In this document: piece after piece, positions 33,982 to 46,434 of the stretch | Numbering within the stretch: the first letter of the stretch is position 1 | How the letters are laid out: the number at the start of each line of letters is the position of its first letter | NCBI GenBank assembly: GCA_033032175.1 | Contig: CM065312.1 | Span: forward strand, 248,001-312,000 | DNA length: 64,000 nucleotides | Reading direction: 5' to 3' | DNA from: Saturnia japonica | Taxonomy: Eukaryota > Arthropoda > Insecta > Lepidoptera > Saturniidae | The notes under the pieces: model-generated | What the model was told of the DNA's origin: nothing | Databases searched by the model: none | What the model saw: the letters and a program-made list of their open reading frames with translations, nothing else | Program-made: the position numbers and the translations under genes

Positions 33982-35685
33982 ATGGAAACATATATTAAAT
34001 GTCATGATGATGTAAAATTGAAGATAAAGAAAGCCTGGTCTAATTTTAAAAAGAGCCCTAAGGAGCGAATTACATTATCGTATTTAGAAACACGTTTGGA
34101 AACATTGGAAAATTATTGGATTTCATATCAAGATACCCACAAAGCGATAATTACCGAATGTGACAGTAAGGAGTTCGTGAAGACAATTTATTATACTTCT
34201 GATGCGTATAGTGTAACAGAAGAGTTATACACGGATTACAAAACGGAATTAAAGGAAGAAATTATGGAGTTGAAAATTGATTCTATTCCTATTAGGTTAT
34301 CGGATACTAATATAAATGTGTCAAGGGCCGACCAATCCTTTAGTGTTAATTTACCAAAAATTTCAATTTCTACCTTCAGTGGTCAGTACACTGAATGGAC
34401 TAGTTTTCGTGATTTATTCACTTCATTAATTCATAACAATAAAGGATTGGACGACGTTCAACGCCTACACTATTTGAAGGGCTATTTATCGCGTGAAGCC
34501 GAACAACTTCTTCGGCACATTCCTATTACAGCTTCCAATTATAAACCGTGTTGGGATCTTTTACAACACCGATATAATAATAAAAAACATTTGGCGAATT
34601 GCATTCTCAAACGTTTCATGTCACAAAAAACTGTTTTGTCGGAGTCTTCTACTGCCATAAAAGATTTGTTAGATACAACTAATGAATGTATAAATGCTCT
34701 TAAAAATTTAGATATTGATACTTCAACTTGAGATATAATTATAATATATATTGTTAGCTTAAAGCTTGATACTGAGTCTCGAAAATTATGGGAAGCCCAA
34801 ATTAGTAAACTTACAGATGAATTACCAAAGTTAAACGACTTTTTGGATTTTTTGGATCAACGTTTTAGATCACTCGAGTTTTTAGATAATAAGGGTTCTA
34901 GGTCACATAAAGTACATTTGCCGAAGGTAATGCATGTAACATCTGTACCGTCTTGCACATTTTGTTCAGATAATCATAGAATAATTAATTGTAAAACGTT
35001 TATTAAAGAAGATGTAAACACCCGTCGTGACTTTGCTCAGACCAATCGTTTATGCTTTAATTGTCTAGGCGTAAATCATTCTGTCTTTTCATGTCGTCAA
35101 ACAACCAATTGCCGTATTTGTAAGAGGAGACATCACTCACTACTTCATCCAAAAACGGTTAATAAAATTGATCACAATGTTGGTGATCAATCTAAAGGTG
35201 TGGATCTTACAGCAACTCCAGCATCCACATCACAAGGCGAGGTTTCAAATATTGTTACTTGTTTCTCGAATTTGAACAGTCAAGTACTACTTGCCACTGC
35301 CTTGGTTAAGGTAGAATCGAGAAATGGTACATATTTCTTAAGATGTCTTATAGATCAAGGATTGCAAGCATCTTTTATAACAGAATCAGCTGTTCAGATG
35401 CTTGGCCTTAAAAAGATTCCAAGTATGAGCTATATATCAGGTCTGTGCGGTGACCAGAGTGCAGCACTGCAGTCTAAATGGTACGTTAATTTGACGATTC
35501 AGTCACGCCATGATCACAACTTTACTGTTGAGGTTAAAGCTCATATCTTAAGTAAAATGACATCCCTACTGCCTGAAAAGAAAATTGATTTTAAGTTTTT
35601 GCCCTCACAATTTTCATGTAAGGAATTAGCGGATCCTTTGTTTGATACTTCAAACAAAATACATATGTTACTAGGAGCATTTTGA
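33982..35685 (+). pseudogene. BEL/Pao gag and protease frame, with one stop
   Basis: One frame with a TGA at 34729-34731, where the family usually has Trp. The first part (33982-34731) is the Pao-type gag domain (KISISTFSGQYTEWTSFRDL). The second has zinc-knuckle-like clusters (CTFCSDNH, CFNCLGVNHSVFSC, CRICKRRHH) and an aspartic protease of the A17 type with active-site string LIDQGLQASF. The frame closes with TGA at 35685, just before the RT frame, which is shifted. Confidence 0.85.
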
Positions 35686-37685
35686 AGGAAGACATCGTCA
35701 AGGGTCCACCAGGCTCTCCTATAGCACAAAATACTCACCTTGGTTGGATTCTCTCTGGCTATATACATTTGCCCCAAAATAGCAGTTTAAAGCAGTATAA
35801 CAAAATAGTTAGTATGCACATTCAGACCACCAATGATCTCTTAATGAAATTTTGGGAGTTAGACATGCCACCTAGTACGAATAACCGACTTTTAACTCAA
35901 GAAGAACAAGCCTGCGAGGAGTATTTCATGAAGACTATCCACAGAGATCAATCAGGGCGTTATATAGTTAAACTACCTTTTAAGTCTGATGACCCAAAAT
36001 GTAAATATGGAAATTCATTTCAGGTTTCACAAAAGAGGTTTCATTTATTAGAGAAAAAACTAATTAATAATCCTGAGTTACAACTACAATACTCCAACGT
36101 TATTGAAGAATATTTGTCTTTAGGGCACATGGAAATTGTACCTAAGCCAAAGGTATCCAACACTACTGCTGTATATCTCCCTCACCATGCGGTGGTTAGA
36201 GAAGACAAATCGACAACAAAAGTTAGAGTTGTGTTTGACGCCTCATGTACTTTGAGTAATGGATCATCATTAAATAAAGACATGATGGTTGGTCCAACGC
36301 TTCAACCTGATCTTCGACACATAATTATGCGTTGGCGATGTTACCCGATATGCATTGTTGCAGACATTGAGAAAATGTACAGGCAAATTAAAGTGTCTGA
36401 GGAAGATGTTGATTTTCAACGCCTTTTATGGCGTAAGCAACCGGATTCAGAACTTCAACATCTAAGATTACTAAGAGTAACTTTTGGAACATCCTCAGCA
36501 CCATACTTGGCTGTAAGAGCACTGCAACAGCTTTCATGTGACGAGGGACAGCAATTTCCTTTAGTATCTGATAAGGTTCTGAAGGAATTTTATATGGATG
36601 ACCTTATGACTGGTTGTGATAGTGTGCAAGAAGGTTTTCAAGTTTATAGACAGATGAACGATTTGCTAAGTCGCGGTGGGTTTAAACTCCAAAAGTGGAG
36701 TTCCAACAATGAAGAACTTCTTCAAATGATGCAAGGCGGTTTAACAGGTTCGACAAAGAAGTTAGAGTGCAAGTTAGACTCTATTATGAAAATTTTAGGT
36801 TTGACGTGGAATAGACTTAGCGACCAATTCCAGTACAGCGTTCAGCTCCCTGAACTTGAAACACCTGTGACAAAACGAAGGATCATCTCAGACATTGCGA
36901 GATTATATGATCCACTAGGTTGGATTGCACCAGTCATAACATCCGCTAAAATATTTATTCAGAGAATATGGCTATCTGGTGTTGACTGGGATGAAGAGAT
37001 CCCCGCCAGTATATTAAAGGACTGGATTACTTACCGAAGAGAACTATTTCATCTCACAGATTTTCGATTATCTCGATGGGTTGGGACAAATAAACACTCT
37101 GTTCACACTGAACTTCAAGGGTTTTCCGACGCATCGAACGTGGCTTACGCTGCGGTGGTTTATATGAGGACCATAACCAATGAAGGGGAAATTCACGTGA
37201 ACCTCATAACTTCTAAAACCAGGATTACTCCAGTAAAACAAGTGTTGATACCGCGGCTGGAGCTATGTGGAGCAGTTCTGCTCGAAAACCTTCTTCATGA
37301 AGTTTCAGAAGCCTTAAACATCTCAAAGGCAGACATACACGCCTGGACTGATTCTGGCGTGGTTCTTGCTTGGTTGAGTAATCATCCAAGTAAATGGAAA
37401 ACGTTCGTGGCTAACAGAGTTTCTGAGGTGTTGACTACAATGGATAGTAGTCAGTGGTCACACGTAACATCCAAAGATAATCCAGCAGATTGTGCATCGC
37501 GTGGTGTAAATCCAGGCGATTTGGTTAAGATTGAATTGTGGAAACATGGCCCCAAGTGGCTACAACAAAATACAGTCCATTACAGAAAGGGAAGCTCTAA
37601 TGAAACTAATGTAGAAAAAAAGAAAGAAAAAAATCTTAGCATATGTTATTACAGAAGGGGAAAGTATTATTACAAGATTTTCTAG
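35682..37685 (+). pseudogene. BEL/Pao reverse transcriptase and RNase H frame
   Basis: The frame runs 667 codons. It has GPPGSPIAQNTHLGWILSG, the RT core VRVVFDASC, VADIEKMYRQIKV and the catalytic FYMDDLMTG, then the RNase H region with GFSDASNVAYAA, AWTDSGVVLAWLSNHPSKW and DNPADCASRG. The frame is lost in an A-rich run (37613-37640) and closes at 37685; the integrase frame starts in another phase. Confidence 0.9.
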
Positions 37686-37689
37686 TTTA

Positions 37690-39147
37690 AATAGACTGAT
37701 TAGGGTAATATCGTATTGTAAACGGTTCATTAACCTTACAATTCGAAAAGAATTACGCAGTAAAAATACACGTTGGCTAACGACAGAAGAAATTAATAAT
37801 TCACTACTTACCTGTATCCGGTTATGTCAAAGTGAAGGTTTCCTGGAAGAAATACAGAAGTTAAAAAAATCAGAAAAGATAAATAAAAAAAGCAAACTTA
37901 CCTCGCTTAATCCGTTCCTTGATAGTGAAGGTATCCTCCGTGTCGGTGGCCGCTTACAGAATGCTGACGTCTTAGAAAATATGAAACATCCAATACTGAT
38001 CCCATATAAATCGCCTTTAACCGATTTAATTGTTGCTGATGCACATGAGCGTACACTTCATGGTGGGCCACAGTTAATGGTGAACTATTTAAGGACACGG
38101 TATTGGATTATTAATACGAAGAACTTGGTTAGGCAACATGTTCGAAACTGCGTTGTTTGCATTCGTTATGCTGCTAAAACTAACCAACAGTTGATGGGTC
38201 AGTTACCATCAGCTCGGGTCACAGCGTGCCGACCTTTTTATCAGAGCGGTGTTGATTATGCCGGCCCCATTGCTGTTAGAACTACAAAGGGACGTGGTTA
38301 CCACTCCACAAAGGGTTACATTTGTTTGTTCATCTGCATGACTACTCGTGCTATTCATCTCGAAGTTGTCAGTGACCTGACTTCAGTTGCCTTTTTAGCA
38401 GCGTTTAAGAGATTCGTTGCACGTAGAGGTCACTGTGCAGACTTGTGGAGTGATAATGGCACGAACTTCGTGGGAGCTGATAGAGAATTGAAACGTATTT
38501 TTCAAGAAAGTTCGATGGTGACACATGACATAGCGGAATGGTTAGCGTGTAACAAAACCACATGGCACTTCATTCCACCCCATTCTCCAAATTTCGGAGG
38601 GCTTTGGGAGGCTGGAGTGAAGTCCACAAAATATCATCTGAAGAGGGTCATCGGTACTAGTACACTCACGTTTGAGGAAATGACCACGCTTCTTTGTCAA
38701 ATTGAAGCGTGTCTCAATTCACGTCCGATCACTCAAATAAGCAACAATCCAGAAGATGGTTTCCCGCTTACTCCAGGACATTTTCTCGTCGGCGAACCTC
38801 TGGTCCTTGTTCCTGACGTTAATTTTGAAAATTCGACAGCCAGTACTCTTAAGAGATGGCAGTTTTCCCAACGACTTGTGCAAGTTTTTTGGCGTAAATG
38901 GTCGCGTGAATATCTTACACAACTTCATCATCGATATAAATGGTCACATGTAGTTCCTGAGCCTAAAATAGGGGATGTAGTGTTAGTGAAGGAAGACGAT
39001 CTTCCTCCAGCAAAATGGCTGTATGGTATAATAGTACAAAAACACGTTGGTTCTGATAATCTGTCACGTGTGGTTTCTTTAAAATGTAAAGGTTCTGTTA
39101 TTAAAAGACCAGTATCAAAGCTCATTATTTTACCAGTTACATCATGA
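37690..39147 (+). pseudogene. BEL/Pao integrase frame
   Basis: Open from about 37690 to TGA at 39147. It has the N-terminal zinc region (HERTLHGG...CVVC), the DDE core with GVDYAGPI, WSDNGTNFVGA and FGGLWEAGVKS, and a C-terminal domain with GDVVLVKEDDLPPAKW typical of Pao integrases. All three catalytic acidic residues are present. It is listed as a pseudogene only because the upstream frame change cuts it off from pol. Confidence 0.9.
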
Positions 39148-39365
39148 GTAATGCTCTAAAATTGTTAATTAAAAATTGTTTTCATTTCCTACAAGAGTTA
39201 ATAAGATCTTTATACTCTTGTTGTTTATTCTTCGTTTATAAAGGAAAATGTTGTGTACCTACTTTGTTGATGTTTGTTTATTTTTGTTACTAAGATGTAT
39301 TTGATATAAATTTAATTTTTTGTGGTGTTAATATATTATGGACAATCCGCCCATGGCGGGCGGAA

Positions 39366-39592
39366 TGTTAAAGCGTCAACTTACAATAAAAATTCATTAC
39401 TTTTACTTTTACAGCGATAGATGGCGCCGTCACGAATTTCACTCGCACTAACGAATTGTAAAGCAATTTAAGGTAGTATGTAATCTTTTGTTAATAAATT
39501 TCTCTCGGCCTAACTGGGTGTTTTCTTGACAACGTCATAAATACTCAGTGCAATCATAAGACCGTTTTTGGAATAATATTAAGATTTGTACA
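39366..39592 (+). repeat. 3' LTR of the BEL/Pao element
   Basis: 227 bp, same ends as the 5' LTR. A purine-rich string (GGCGGGCGGAA) just before it is the likely polypurine tract. Confidence 0.93.
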
Positions 39593-40534
39593 CCGTGGTT
39601 GTAGGATGCGGTGAATTTGTTCGTCATTGGCGTGATGTTTTCCGTTCGAAGAACTTGTGTTCTCCAAATATGCCTCGAACAAGCAGTTTTTAATTAAAAG
39701 TATTATTTATTGTTTTGTTTAAGCCACAAACATGTAAGTTGCAGTATAATATACAAATATTTTTATAGTGCTTTGAATAGCCTTCTTGGTTACTTTATAA
39801 TTACGTAAGTGTTCAAACTCTAAACACTAAGTTCATTAAGTACCTATTATTTTTAACGTGTATTAAAGGTATAATTTCTTTTAAATGATTTTACATGCTT
39901 TAAACCAGCAAATTATTTAGGAATAATTAATTTAAAAACAATTTTTTTTTTGTGGTACATGTCGTAGAAAATGAACTTAAACTACCACAGGTCGGAATTT
40001 GAAATAGAATGGTCGTATTTTTTGAAGTGAAATTGTAAAGCAAGTACTAAATATTTAAAAAAGGAGCTATTGTTCTGAAATGAAGTTCTTGAACTAGTGA
40101 TAAAAAATATAATGTTTAGTATAACTGTATAACACTGGATTATAACCATCACACACAGGTTGAAACACCGTAATAGTTAACTTCGTTGCGTTCCGGGATT
40201 TTAACGTATTCACTTGGAGATTTTATCGTGGTTATTTTGAGCTGCTAACGTTTATTAAAAATTTAAACTACCCTCGCGGGGTATGTTTCGCGTTCGCGTG
40301 TTTGTTTTTTCAAATACATGAAAAGCACGACTACCCGCACGCAGATGAGTAAGACCTTTTAGAAGACACGTTCATTAACGAAGCATAGCAACTGGTTGGG
40401 CATAAATAACTAAAGTATATAACTTAACGGATTTCAAATTAACATGCATTGGATGTTAGTGTACCCGCGATCCTAGAATGTAGCTCTTGGATTCGCTGAA
40501 ACTCTCGCTGTCGTGTGATATAAGCGCATCTGAT

Positions 40535-40798
40535 TGGCCCATATATATGGCCGAACTACCTCCAACCGTAATCAACTAGCGACGTGCAGTTTTTTTTGCA
40601 TTTGCTCTGTGCCTAGAACTCTCATCGGATAATTTTTACCGATGAAATTTTTGTATGTGACAGTATCTTTGTGTCTTTTTGTGATTCCCGGCCGGGTAAA
40701 GAACATTGAGTTCTGAAGAAGTTGTGGTTTTTGTGCTGGAAAGAACGTTTGCTGAAGACTAGCAGAGCAGAAGTGTTCTGGGTTGCTGGATTCAAAGG
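40535..40798 (+). promoter_or_regulatory. Promoter-like stretch with possible non-coding exon
   Basis: CCCATATATATGGCCG at about 40538 could act as a TATA box. It is followed by about 230 bp of moderate GC content with no long frame, then a donor-like GATTCAAAG|gttagt at about 40798. It could be part of a mobile element or a first exon of a distant transcript, possibly ZC4H2 6.4 kb downstream. Weakly supported. Confidence 0.25.
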
Positions 40799-41473
40799 TT
40801 AGTGGGCATACTTAACGTTCAATGCACCTAAATCTTATTTTTGAAACCATATTCTAGATTGGGCCAAGGGATATCAATACAAATAGAATTTAAATTAATC
40901 ATACTTCCTTAAGTACGATCACCGCGGTGAAGAGATTATTTACACATCGCTTCATCAGCAACCTTCGCGAGGTTTTGTTATATGCGAGCAACGTTCATTA
41001 ACGGTACATACCAACTCTCACGGAGTTCACACAAATGTTAATCATGTGTGGGGATCGAACTCGCGACGTCTCTGCTCAATAGCACGGCTTATTAACACTG
41101 CGCCCATGAAAAATTTACTTACGAACAGATTTTTGCGTCTATATTATCAAAGCGTTCTATATTATTTTGTCAGAGAATACAAAATCATTACCTGTAAAAC
41201 AAAGATAGTACCAATCAGAATAATCGAAATGGAATAGATTATTATCGCTTGTAATGCTAGTCGGTAACATTAATATTTTTCTGTATCAAAATATTACTAA
41301 TGTTAACCACAATATTTACATACTTATTTCTTTTGCCTCATATTAATCAACTTGATTTAGAATATGTCTGCGACCTTATTGTGTAATTGTTAAAACTAAT
41401 CTTATTAGTTTTCGCACATTGGCATCTTCACCAGGCGATACCAAACACATCTCAATATTAAGCTTCTAATAAC

Positions 41474-41790
41474 AGTCGATAATTTAATAGACGCGTTTTA
41501 CCTTAAATAAAACACATATTAATATACTTCCCTTAATAGAAACTTACTTTTTAACCCTGCCCCGCTGTATATTTCAACGAAATGACGAACAAATTCTCCG
41601 CATCCTACTACCACGGCTACGGACCCCGCGGCCGCCTGATGACACCTGTTGGATGTGCGAAAAAGATGGCTATATTAGGTAGAAAGAGAAGTTAACGGAA
41701 ACACTGTGCGCTACTCTCAATATAAAGCTTCTATTAAGGGAAGCATTTTAATATACGTTTTATTTCAGGTAAAATGCATCTATTATTGTC
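41474..41790. repeat. Fold-back structure with core related to element X
   Basis: The arms 41474-41545 and 41725-41790 are inverted copies (CTTCCCTTAATAGAA against TTCTATTAAGGGAAG, TTTTACCTTAAATAAAAC against GTTTTATTTCAGGTAAAA). The core at about 41575-41690 is a diverged reverse complement of the GC-rich core of element X (AATGACGAACAAATTC, GACACCTGTTGGATGTGCGA). Confidence 0.65.
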
Positions 41791-42519
41791 CACGTAATAT
41801 GGTGCTGAAATTGGAATAAATTATTTTCCTTCACAAGCTTTTTTTTCTCTCAAAACACAATAATTCACGCACTGATACACGTATAAATAAATCCAATGAT
41901 ACATTTTCCATTCATTTATTATTCGTCATTTATGTATTTTTAAGCTACATTCATAACATTTATTTGATAATTAGTTCGTATAAAATATTTTTCTTATTGA
42001 TTACGGAAAATTTAGAAGTTTAAAATAAAATGTAGTTCACTCAAACTAGCATCATGTCAAATAGCCACAGTACTAGATGTGTAACGAATATATTCTTTAT
42101 AGGTACAGGGATTATAATACGCGCCACGAACTAATATATTATGATAAAGAATATAGAATAATAGGTTACAAAATATTAGTCAAATAATAGGCACGCGATT
42201 CACGATCCACGCGGTGATTCACCGTAAAGTATAGTAAAGTCCGTTATAGGGGCGCGCATCTTGCGAGTAAGCGAGATAACTACATGATTTGAAACTTCGT
42301 ATAGAAACGACCGCTGGCTGCTGGCTTTTCGTATGCGCAGCTAGGTATGTATAGTAAAGACATCATTATACATGTCGCGCTTCGTATGAAAACTGCATTG
42401 ATTAGTAACACAGTAAGCAAGCAATGAGAACAGAATCACTATATTAGGCACCGTTTTATTGGACCGATTTCGACTTACTGGAAAGTAGTCCACGCTCTTA
42501 AAATAGATCCCCACCCTCG

Positions 42520-44825
42520 CATGCCCCCCTCGAATGGAGTCCCGGCACTACACCCGCGTTCGATACCATCGACAAGGCGGAGTGCCTTGCCGCTTGTTTG
42601 GAGAGCCAGTGCTCCCCGAACAGCGTCAACGCAAATACCGACCGAGTCAGAGATATCGAAGCCCGCGTGGGGGAGCTGAATAAGCTCCCCGCATCAGAAT
42701 CCCTGTCCCCAGTCACTTCTGAGGAGGTCTGTGCCATACTCAAAAGCCTTAAGCTTAAAAAGTCACCAGGTCCCGACGGGATCAGGAACGAAGTACTCAA
42801 ACTTCTTCCCGATCACCTCATAGCTCTATTGGTCTGCATCTTCAATGTAGCCATAGCCAACTGCCATTTTCCAGCCGTCTGGAAAACGGCCATTGTCATA
42901 GGTATTCACAAGCCCGGCAAGAGCGCGTCGCTTCCCGACAGCTACCGCCCTATCAGTCTTCTCAATACCCTAGGTAAAATCTATGAGCGGCTCCTTCTGA
43001 ACCGTCCAAGTCCGTAATAGAGGAGAAAAACCTCTATCCGCCTGAGCAATTCGGTTTTCGTGCTAGACATTCTTGCACTCATCAAGTGCACCGCCTCACG
43101 GAGCACATTTTCTTTAACTTTTCCTAGTTATATAAACCCTGTCGTACACTGACAGTCTTTTTCGACGTTGCCAAGGCCTTTGATAAGGTCTGGCACGAAG
43201 GATTAGTCTATAAGCTGTTCTCCTGTGAAGTCTCCGATAGATTAGTTAAAATCATCCGCGTTTACCTCAAAGATCGCACCTTTCGCTACAGAGTGGAAGG
43301 TGAACTATCCAGACCCCACCCCGTACGCTCAGGCGTCCCCCAAGGTTCCATCCTGGCTCCTAGCCTCTTCAATCTGTACGTCAGTGACCTACCAAAACTT
43401 CCCGCGAAAGTTGAGGTAGGGTTATACGCTGACGATACAGTCATATACTCCTCTCAAAGGCAAAAAGCCAACCTCAAATGTAGAATCCAAAGAGCCGTGA
43501 CCACTCTCGGGGAGTGGTTTAACAACTGGCGAATAGCCATCAACCCCACGAAGAGCGCAGCGGTGCTCTTCGACCAAACCGTCCTCACAGATACCGAAAA
43601 AACTCAAGGATCATCCCCTTGAACTCTTCGGTAATCCGATACCAAAGAGTAAAGGAGACCAAATATCTAGGTGTAACCCTAGATAGTAGACTCTCCTTTA
43701 TACGCCACATCACTCTGGTTAGGAAAAGGGCCACCTGGACCCTCGCCCGATTGCATCCTCTGTTATGTGCTGCAAGCAAAATGTCTACGAGACACAAAAA
43801 CTTACGCTCTACAAGATGTGTATCCGACCGATTATGACATATAGCTGCGTTGTGTTCGCACATATGCCAAGATATAATTGTTATCGTTTACAAACCATCC
43901 AGAATAGGTTTCTTCACCGCCTTACCGGCGCCCTTTGGTATGTTCGTATGGAAGATCTCCATAGAGATATGGACCTTCCTTCGATACATGCTTATGCCAA
44001 ACACCTTTCTCGCTCTTATTTCGACACCGCGTTGAACCACGCGAATCCTTTAATCAAAGCAGCAGCTTCATATGTTCCCGACCCCAATGCCTGCCGGAGT
44101 AAACGCCAGCCGTATAATATCTTCACTGACCCGCTCGACCAAATAGAAACAGCAAACGCATTCTATTCCACCGCCTCTCCAAACAGAGCGTGCCACCGCC
44201 CACGCCAGCGTAACCACCGTTCTCTCCGCAGAGGACGGGCGGTTAACTTCGCTCCCGCACACGCGTCACGTCCACCCTCTCTAGCGGCAACCCAAGCCTA
44301 GGTCCGTTCCTCGGTGTGAAGCCCTTGGGTCAGGCAGCCGCCCGCGCGATACAAGTGACACTATACTTGCAACACTTAGCTACCCACATACAACTTTTAC
44401 ACACGTATGAACACACACAAGTGCACACCACACAGGTACATAGGTTCTGTAAGGGACCTTTTTTTTTTCTTTTTTTGCGCTAGTTAGTGTAGAAAACCAT
44501 TCCAATTACTAAATACACATACGCATGGTCCCCTCCTTCCTCCCAGGAGGAGGGGAACGTGCATATGAGTATATGTTAGTTAGTTCGAATTCTCTTAGGA
44601 TTAGGGAATTAGATAGATCGCGACCTTTTCGCATTCGCGACGACCGCCCGAGCCGAAGTTCGGCCACTCTGGCACCCTCGTGCGGGTCGTCACAAACTTT
44701 CGCGGCTGAGTGCCCTAAGCGCTCGCCCCCAAGTCCGGTGAAGCTGTAAAAGCCGCAGCGGCTCTGTTTTTGGATAAGGCCCCTAAGGCTAACAGTGTAG
44801 TCAGTTCAAAAAAAAAAAAAAAAAA
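42520..44825 (+). mobile_element. Jockey-group non-LTR retrotransposon, 5'-truncated
   Basis: It begins inside the second open frame, with reverse transcriptase coding to 44301, a 3' UTR of about 500 bp and a poly(A) run at 44808-44825. Coding is broken by several frame changes. Parts of its 3' UTR recur at 395-829, 51880-51960 and, inverted, 54450-54565, so the family is repeated in this neighbourhood. Confidence 0.85.
42530..44301 (+). pseudogene. Jockey-type reverse transcriptase, broken
   Basis: Piecewise frames give KSPGPDGIRNEVLKLLP, SYRPISLLNTLGKIYERLLL, EQFGFRARHSCTHQ, TVFFDVAKAFDKVWH, SGVPQGSILAPSLFNLYVSD and YADDTVIYSS, the conserved RT blocks in order, then KYLGVTLDSRLSF and a tail with IQNRFLHRLTG. 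Frame breaks occur near 43005, 43128 (stop), 43620 and 43790. The YADD catalytic residues remain. The upstream endonuclease and first open frame are absent. Confidence 0.88.
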
Positions 44826-44827
44826 GG

Positions 44828-45190
44828 GGCCGATTTCGACAGGACTTTTACAGGTAAATAGCTGATTTTATAGGAAGTATCTTAGGCTGCCTTTATTTTA
44901 GAAAAAGAATTAGGGTTCCGCATAAATAAAAAAACAACTAGTCATGGTGAATCAATTCAAGCGCTTAAAATGGCTTACGCTGAGTAAACTATATGAGATA
45001 CAGCAAATAAACGTAGTAAATAATTGTAGACATTAAAAATAACTTCAAAAAGTCAAGCGGAGTATAGGTCTATCTTCTAAGGAACACCCACAATAAGCAT
45101 TATTGTCTTTCAAATAGCCAGGAACGGGGGAGCAAGATTCGTGCGGGCATTCTGTAGTCGACGTGAACGAAGCCGCGGGCACAGCTAATT
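44828..45190 (-). repeat. Lepidopteran-type dispersed repeat, inverted, truncated
   Basis: It begins right after the Jockey poly(A) with sequence from the middle of the repeat and ends GAAGCCGCGGGCACAGCTAA. It is the family of 15796-16310, minus strand, lacking the tail. Confidence 0.75.
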
Positions 45191-46434
45191 TATTAATACG
45201 AAAGAAAATTTAATAAATTTTTAATTTACGTTAAATGATAAGCATACGGATAATAATAATAAATATTCACAACAATCTTTTATTTTATACTCATATTCTA
45301 CAAGTACAGTGAATACTGAGAACAGATTCGCCTAATATCAGTATTAGATTCAAGTAGGTAGTGAATAGTGAATAGCGAATATTGAATCGGTGACTTTCAT
45401 TTCTCTAATACCAAATTATAGGTACGAGAAGTTAATATGAGATCTAATATAATATTCCAAATTAGGAATACCAAAATATCAGCCTAATATAACACCTCCA
45501 CACAGTACACACTACAATATGAAATTAACGTATTATAAAAATACTGTGTGTTGACCAGTGCCCTAAAAAATGTTACTGTGAAGTGTGAAGAAGTTTGTTT
45601 TATTACTATGTTTAGGGTGGTCGCGATCCCAACCGACCACTTTTAATTTATATAACCATGTTTTAACATGAAACTTTGTAATGATCCAGTCTGTTTATTT
45701 AAAAAAAAACGAACTCGACTCCACACCACCGACGATGGCCAAAGCGTCGCCACGCCAACATCTGCCATCATTGGATCCAACGATGGGTCTGACCCGCCAC
45801 ATTAGATGCTAACGGGGGCTAACGAGGACACTAAATCCTTGGTATTTGCTATTTGCTTGAAAGTACCAGCTTTTTTTTCTTATTACCTACTTTTAGTGGT
45901 ATCTATACTAGGATTTTGCTGTACTTTTACATTCCTTTCAAATCACCCTATTATGTTTGTTGACATCACTAATGATCAGCGTTGCCAGACGTCCTGTTTT
46001 TCCAGGAGATTTCCCTAATTTTTTTTACGATTCTCCCGATCTATTGATTTTATTAATATGTCTCCTTATATGTGGGTGTTGAAATAAATATTTTCATAAA
46101 ATGTATGTACTACACGTAAAAATGAACGTATCTGAGTCTTTTGACCTAACTACTACTTTTTAACAGTATCAAGTTTAAAAAATGAACGGTATATAACATA
46201 AAATCCTAACTCAAAGTTATGGAATATGAGTGTTTTTGCAATAAGCTTTTATAGATTGCCGATACTATAATATGACGTTGAAATTAAATTAACTTAAATT
46301 AATAAATTAAATAGGTATATTTTACAGTACTACTTATTACGTTTTAGGTTACATTTACATTGTGCATATAATTACTGTTTAATTTGATTGGAGAATAGAG
46401 AAAGAAAACTTTAATTGCCAAAATCAAAATATTA

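Larger units (their letters stand above)
33316..39592 (+). mobile_element. BEL/Pao LTR retrotransposon, 6.28 kb, nearly complete
   Basis: Two 227 bp LTRs bound an internal region with gag, protease, reverse transcriptase, RNase H and integrase in the BEL/Pao order. The target site CCGTG is duplicated (33311-33315 and 39593-39597); the intact X copy at about 30679 shows the single CCGTG. The LTRs differ by one base by eye, so insertion is recent. Coding is broken in three places (stop at 34729, frame change near 35680, frame change near 37613-37640), so this copy is probably not autonomous unless those are base-call errors. Confidence 0.93.
32847..40370. mobile_element. Element X, copy 2, split by a BEL/Pao retrotransposon
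   Basis: 32847-33315 and 39598-40370 together match copy 1 over its whole length with few differences. The retrotransposon sits in the GC-rich core. Unlike copy 1, no flanking target duplication is visible. It starts 74 bp after the end of duplication copy B. Confidence 0.85.
40371..42520. other. Region between element X copy 2 and the Jockey element
   Basis: No protein gene is seen. It holds a TATA-like promoter and exon-like stretch (40535-40798), a repeat with GGGATCGAACTCGCGACGTC near 41051, and a fold-back structure with an X-like core (41474-41790). The rest is AT-rich. Confidence 0.5.

Noticed and set aside
34729..34731. Programmed UGA read-through in the BEL/Pao gag
   Set aside because: A Trp codon is expected there and TGG to TGA is one change; no read-through context is evident and other breaks exist.
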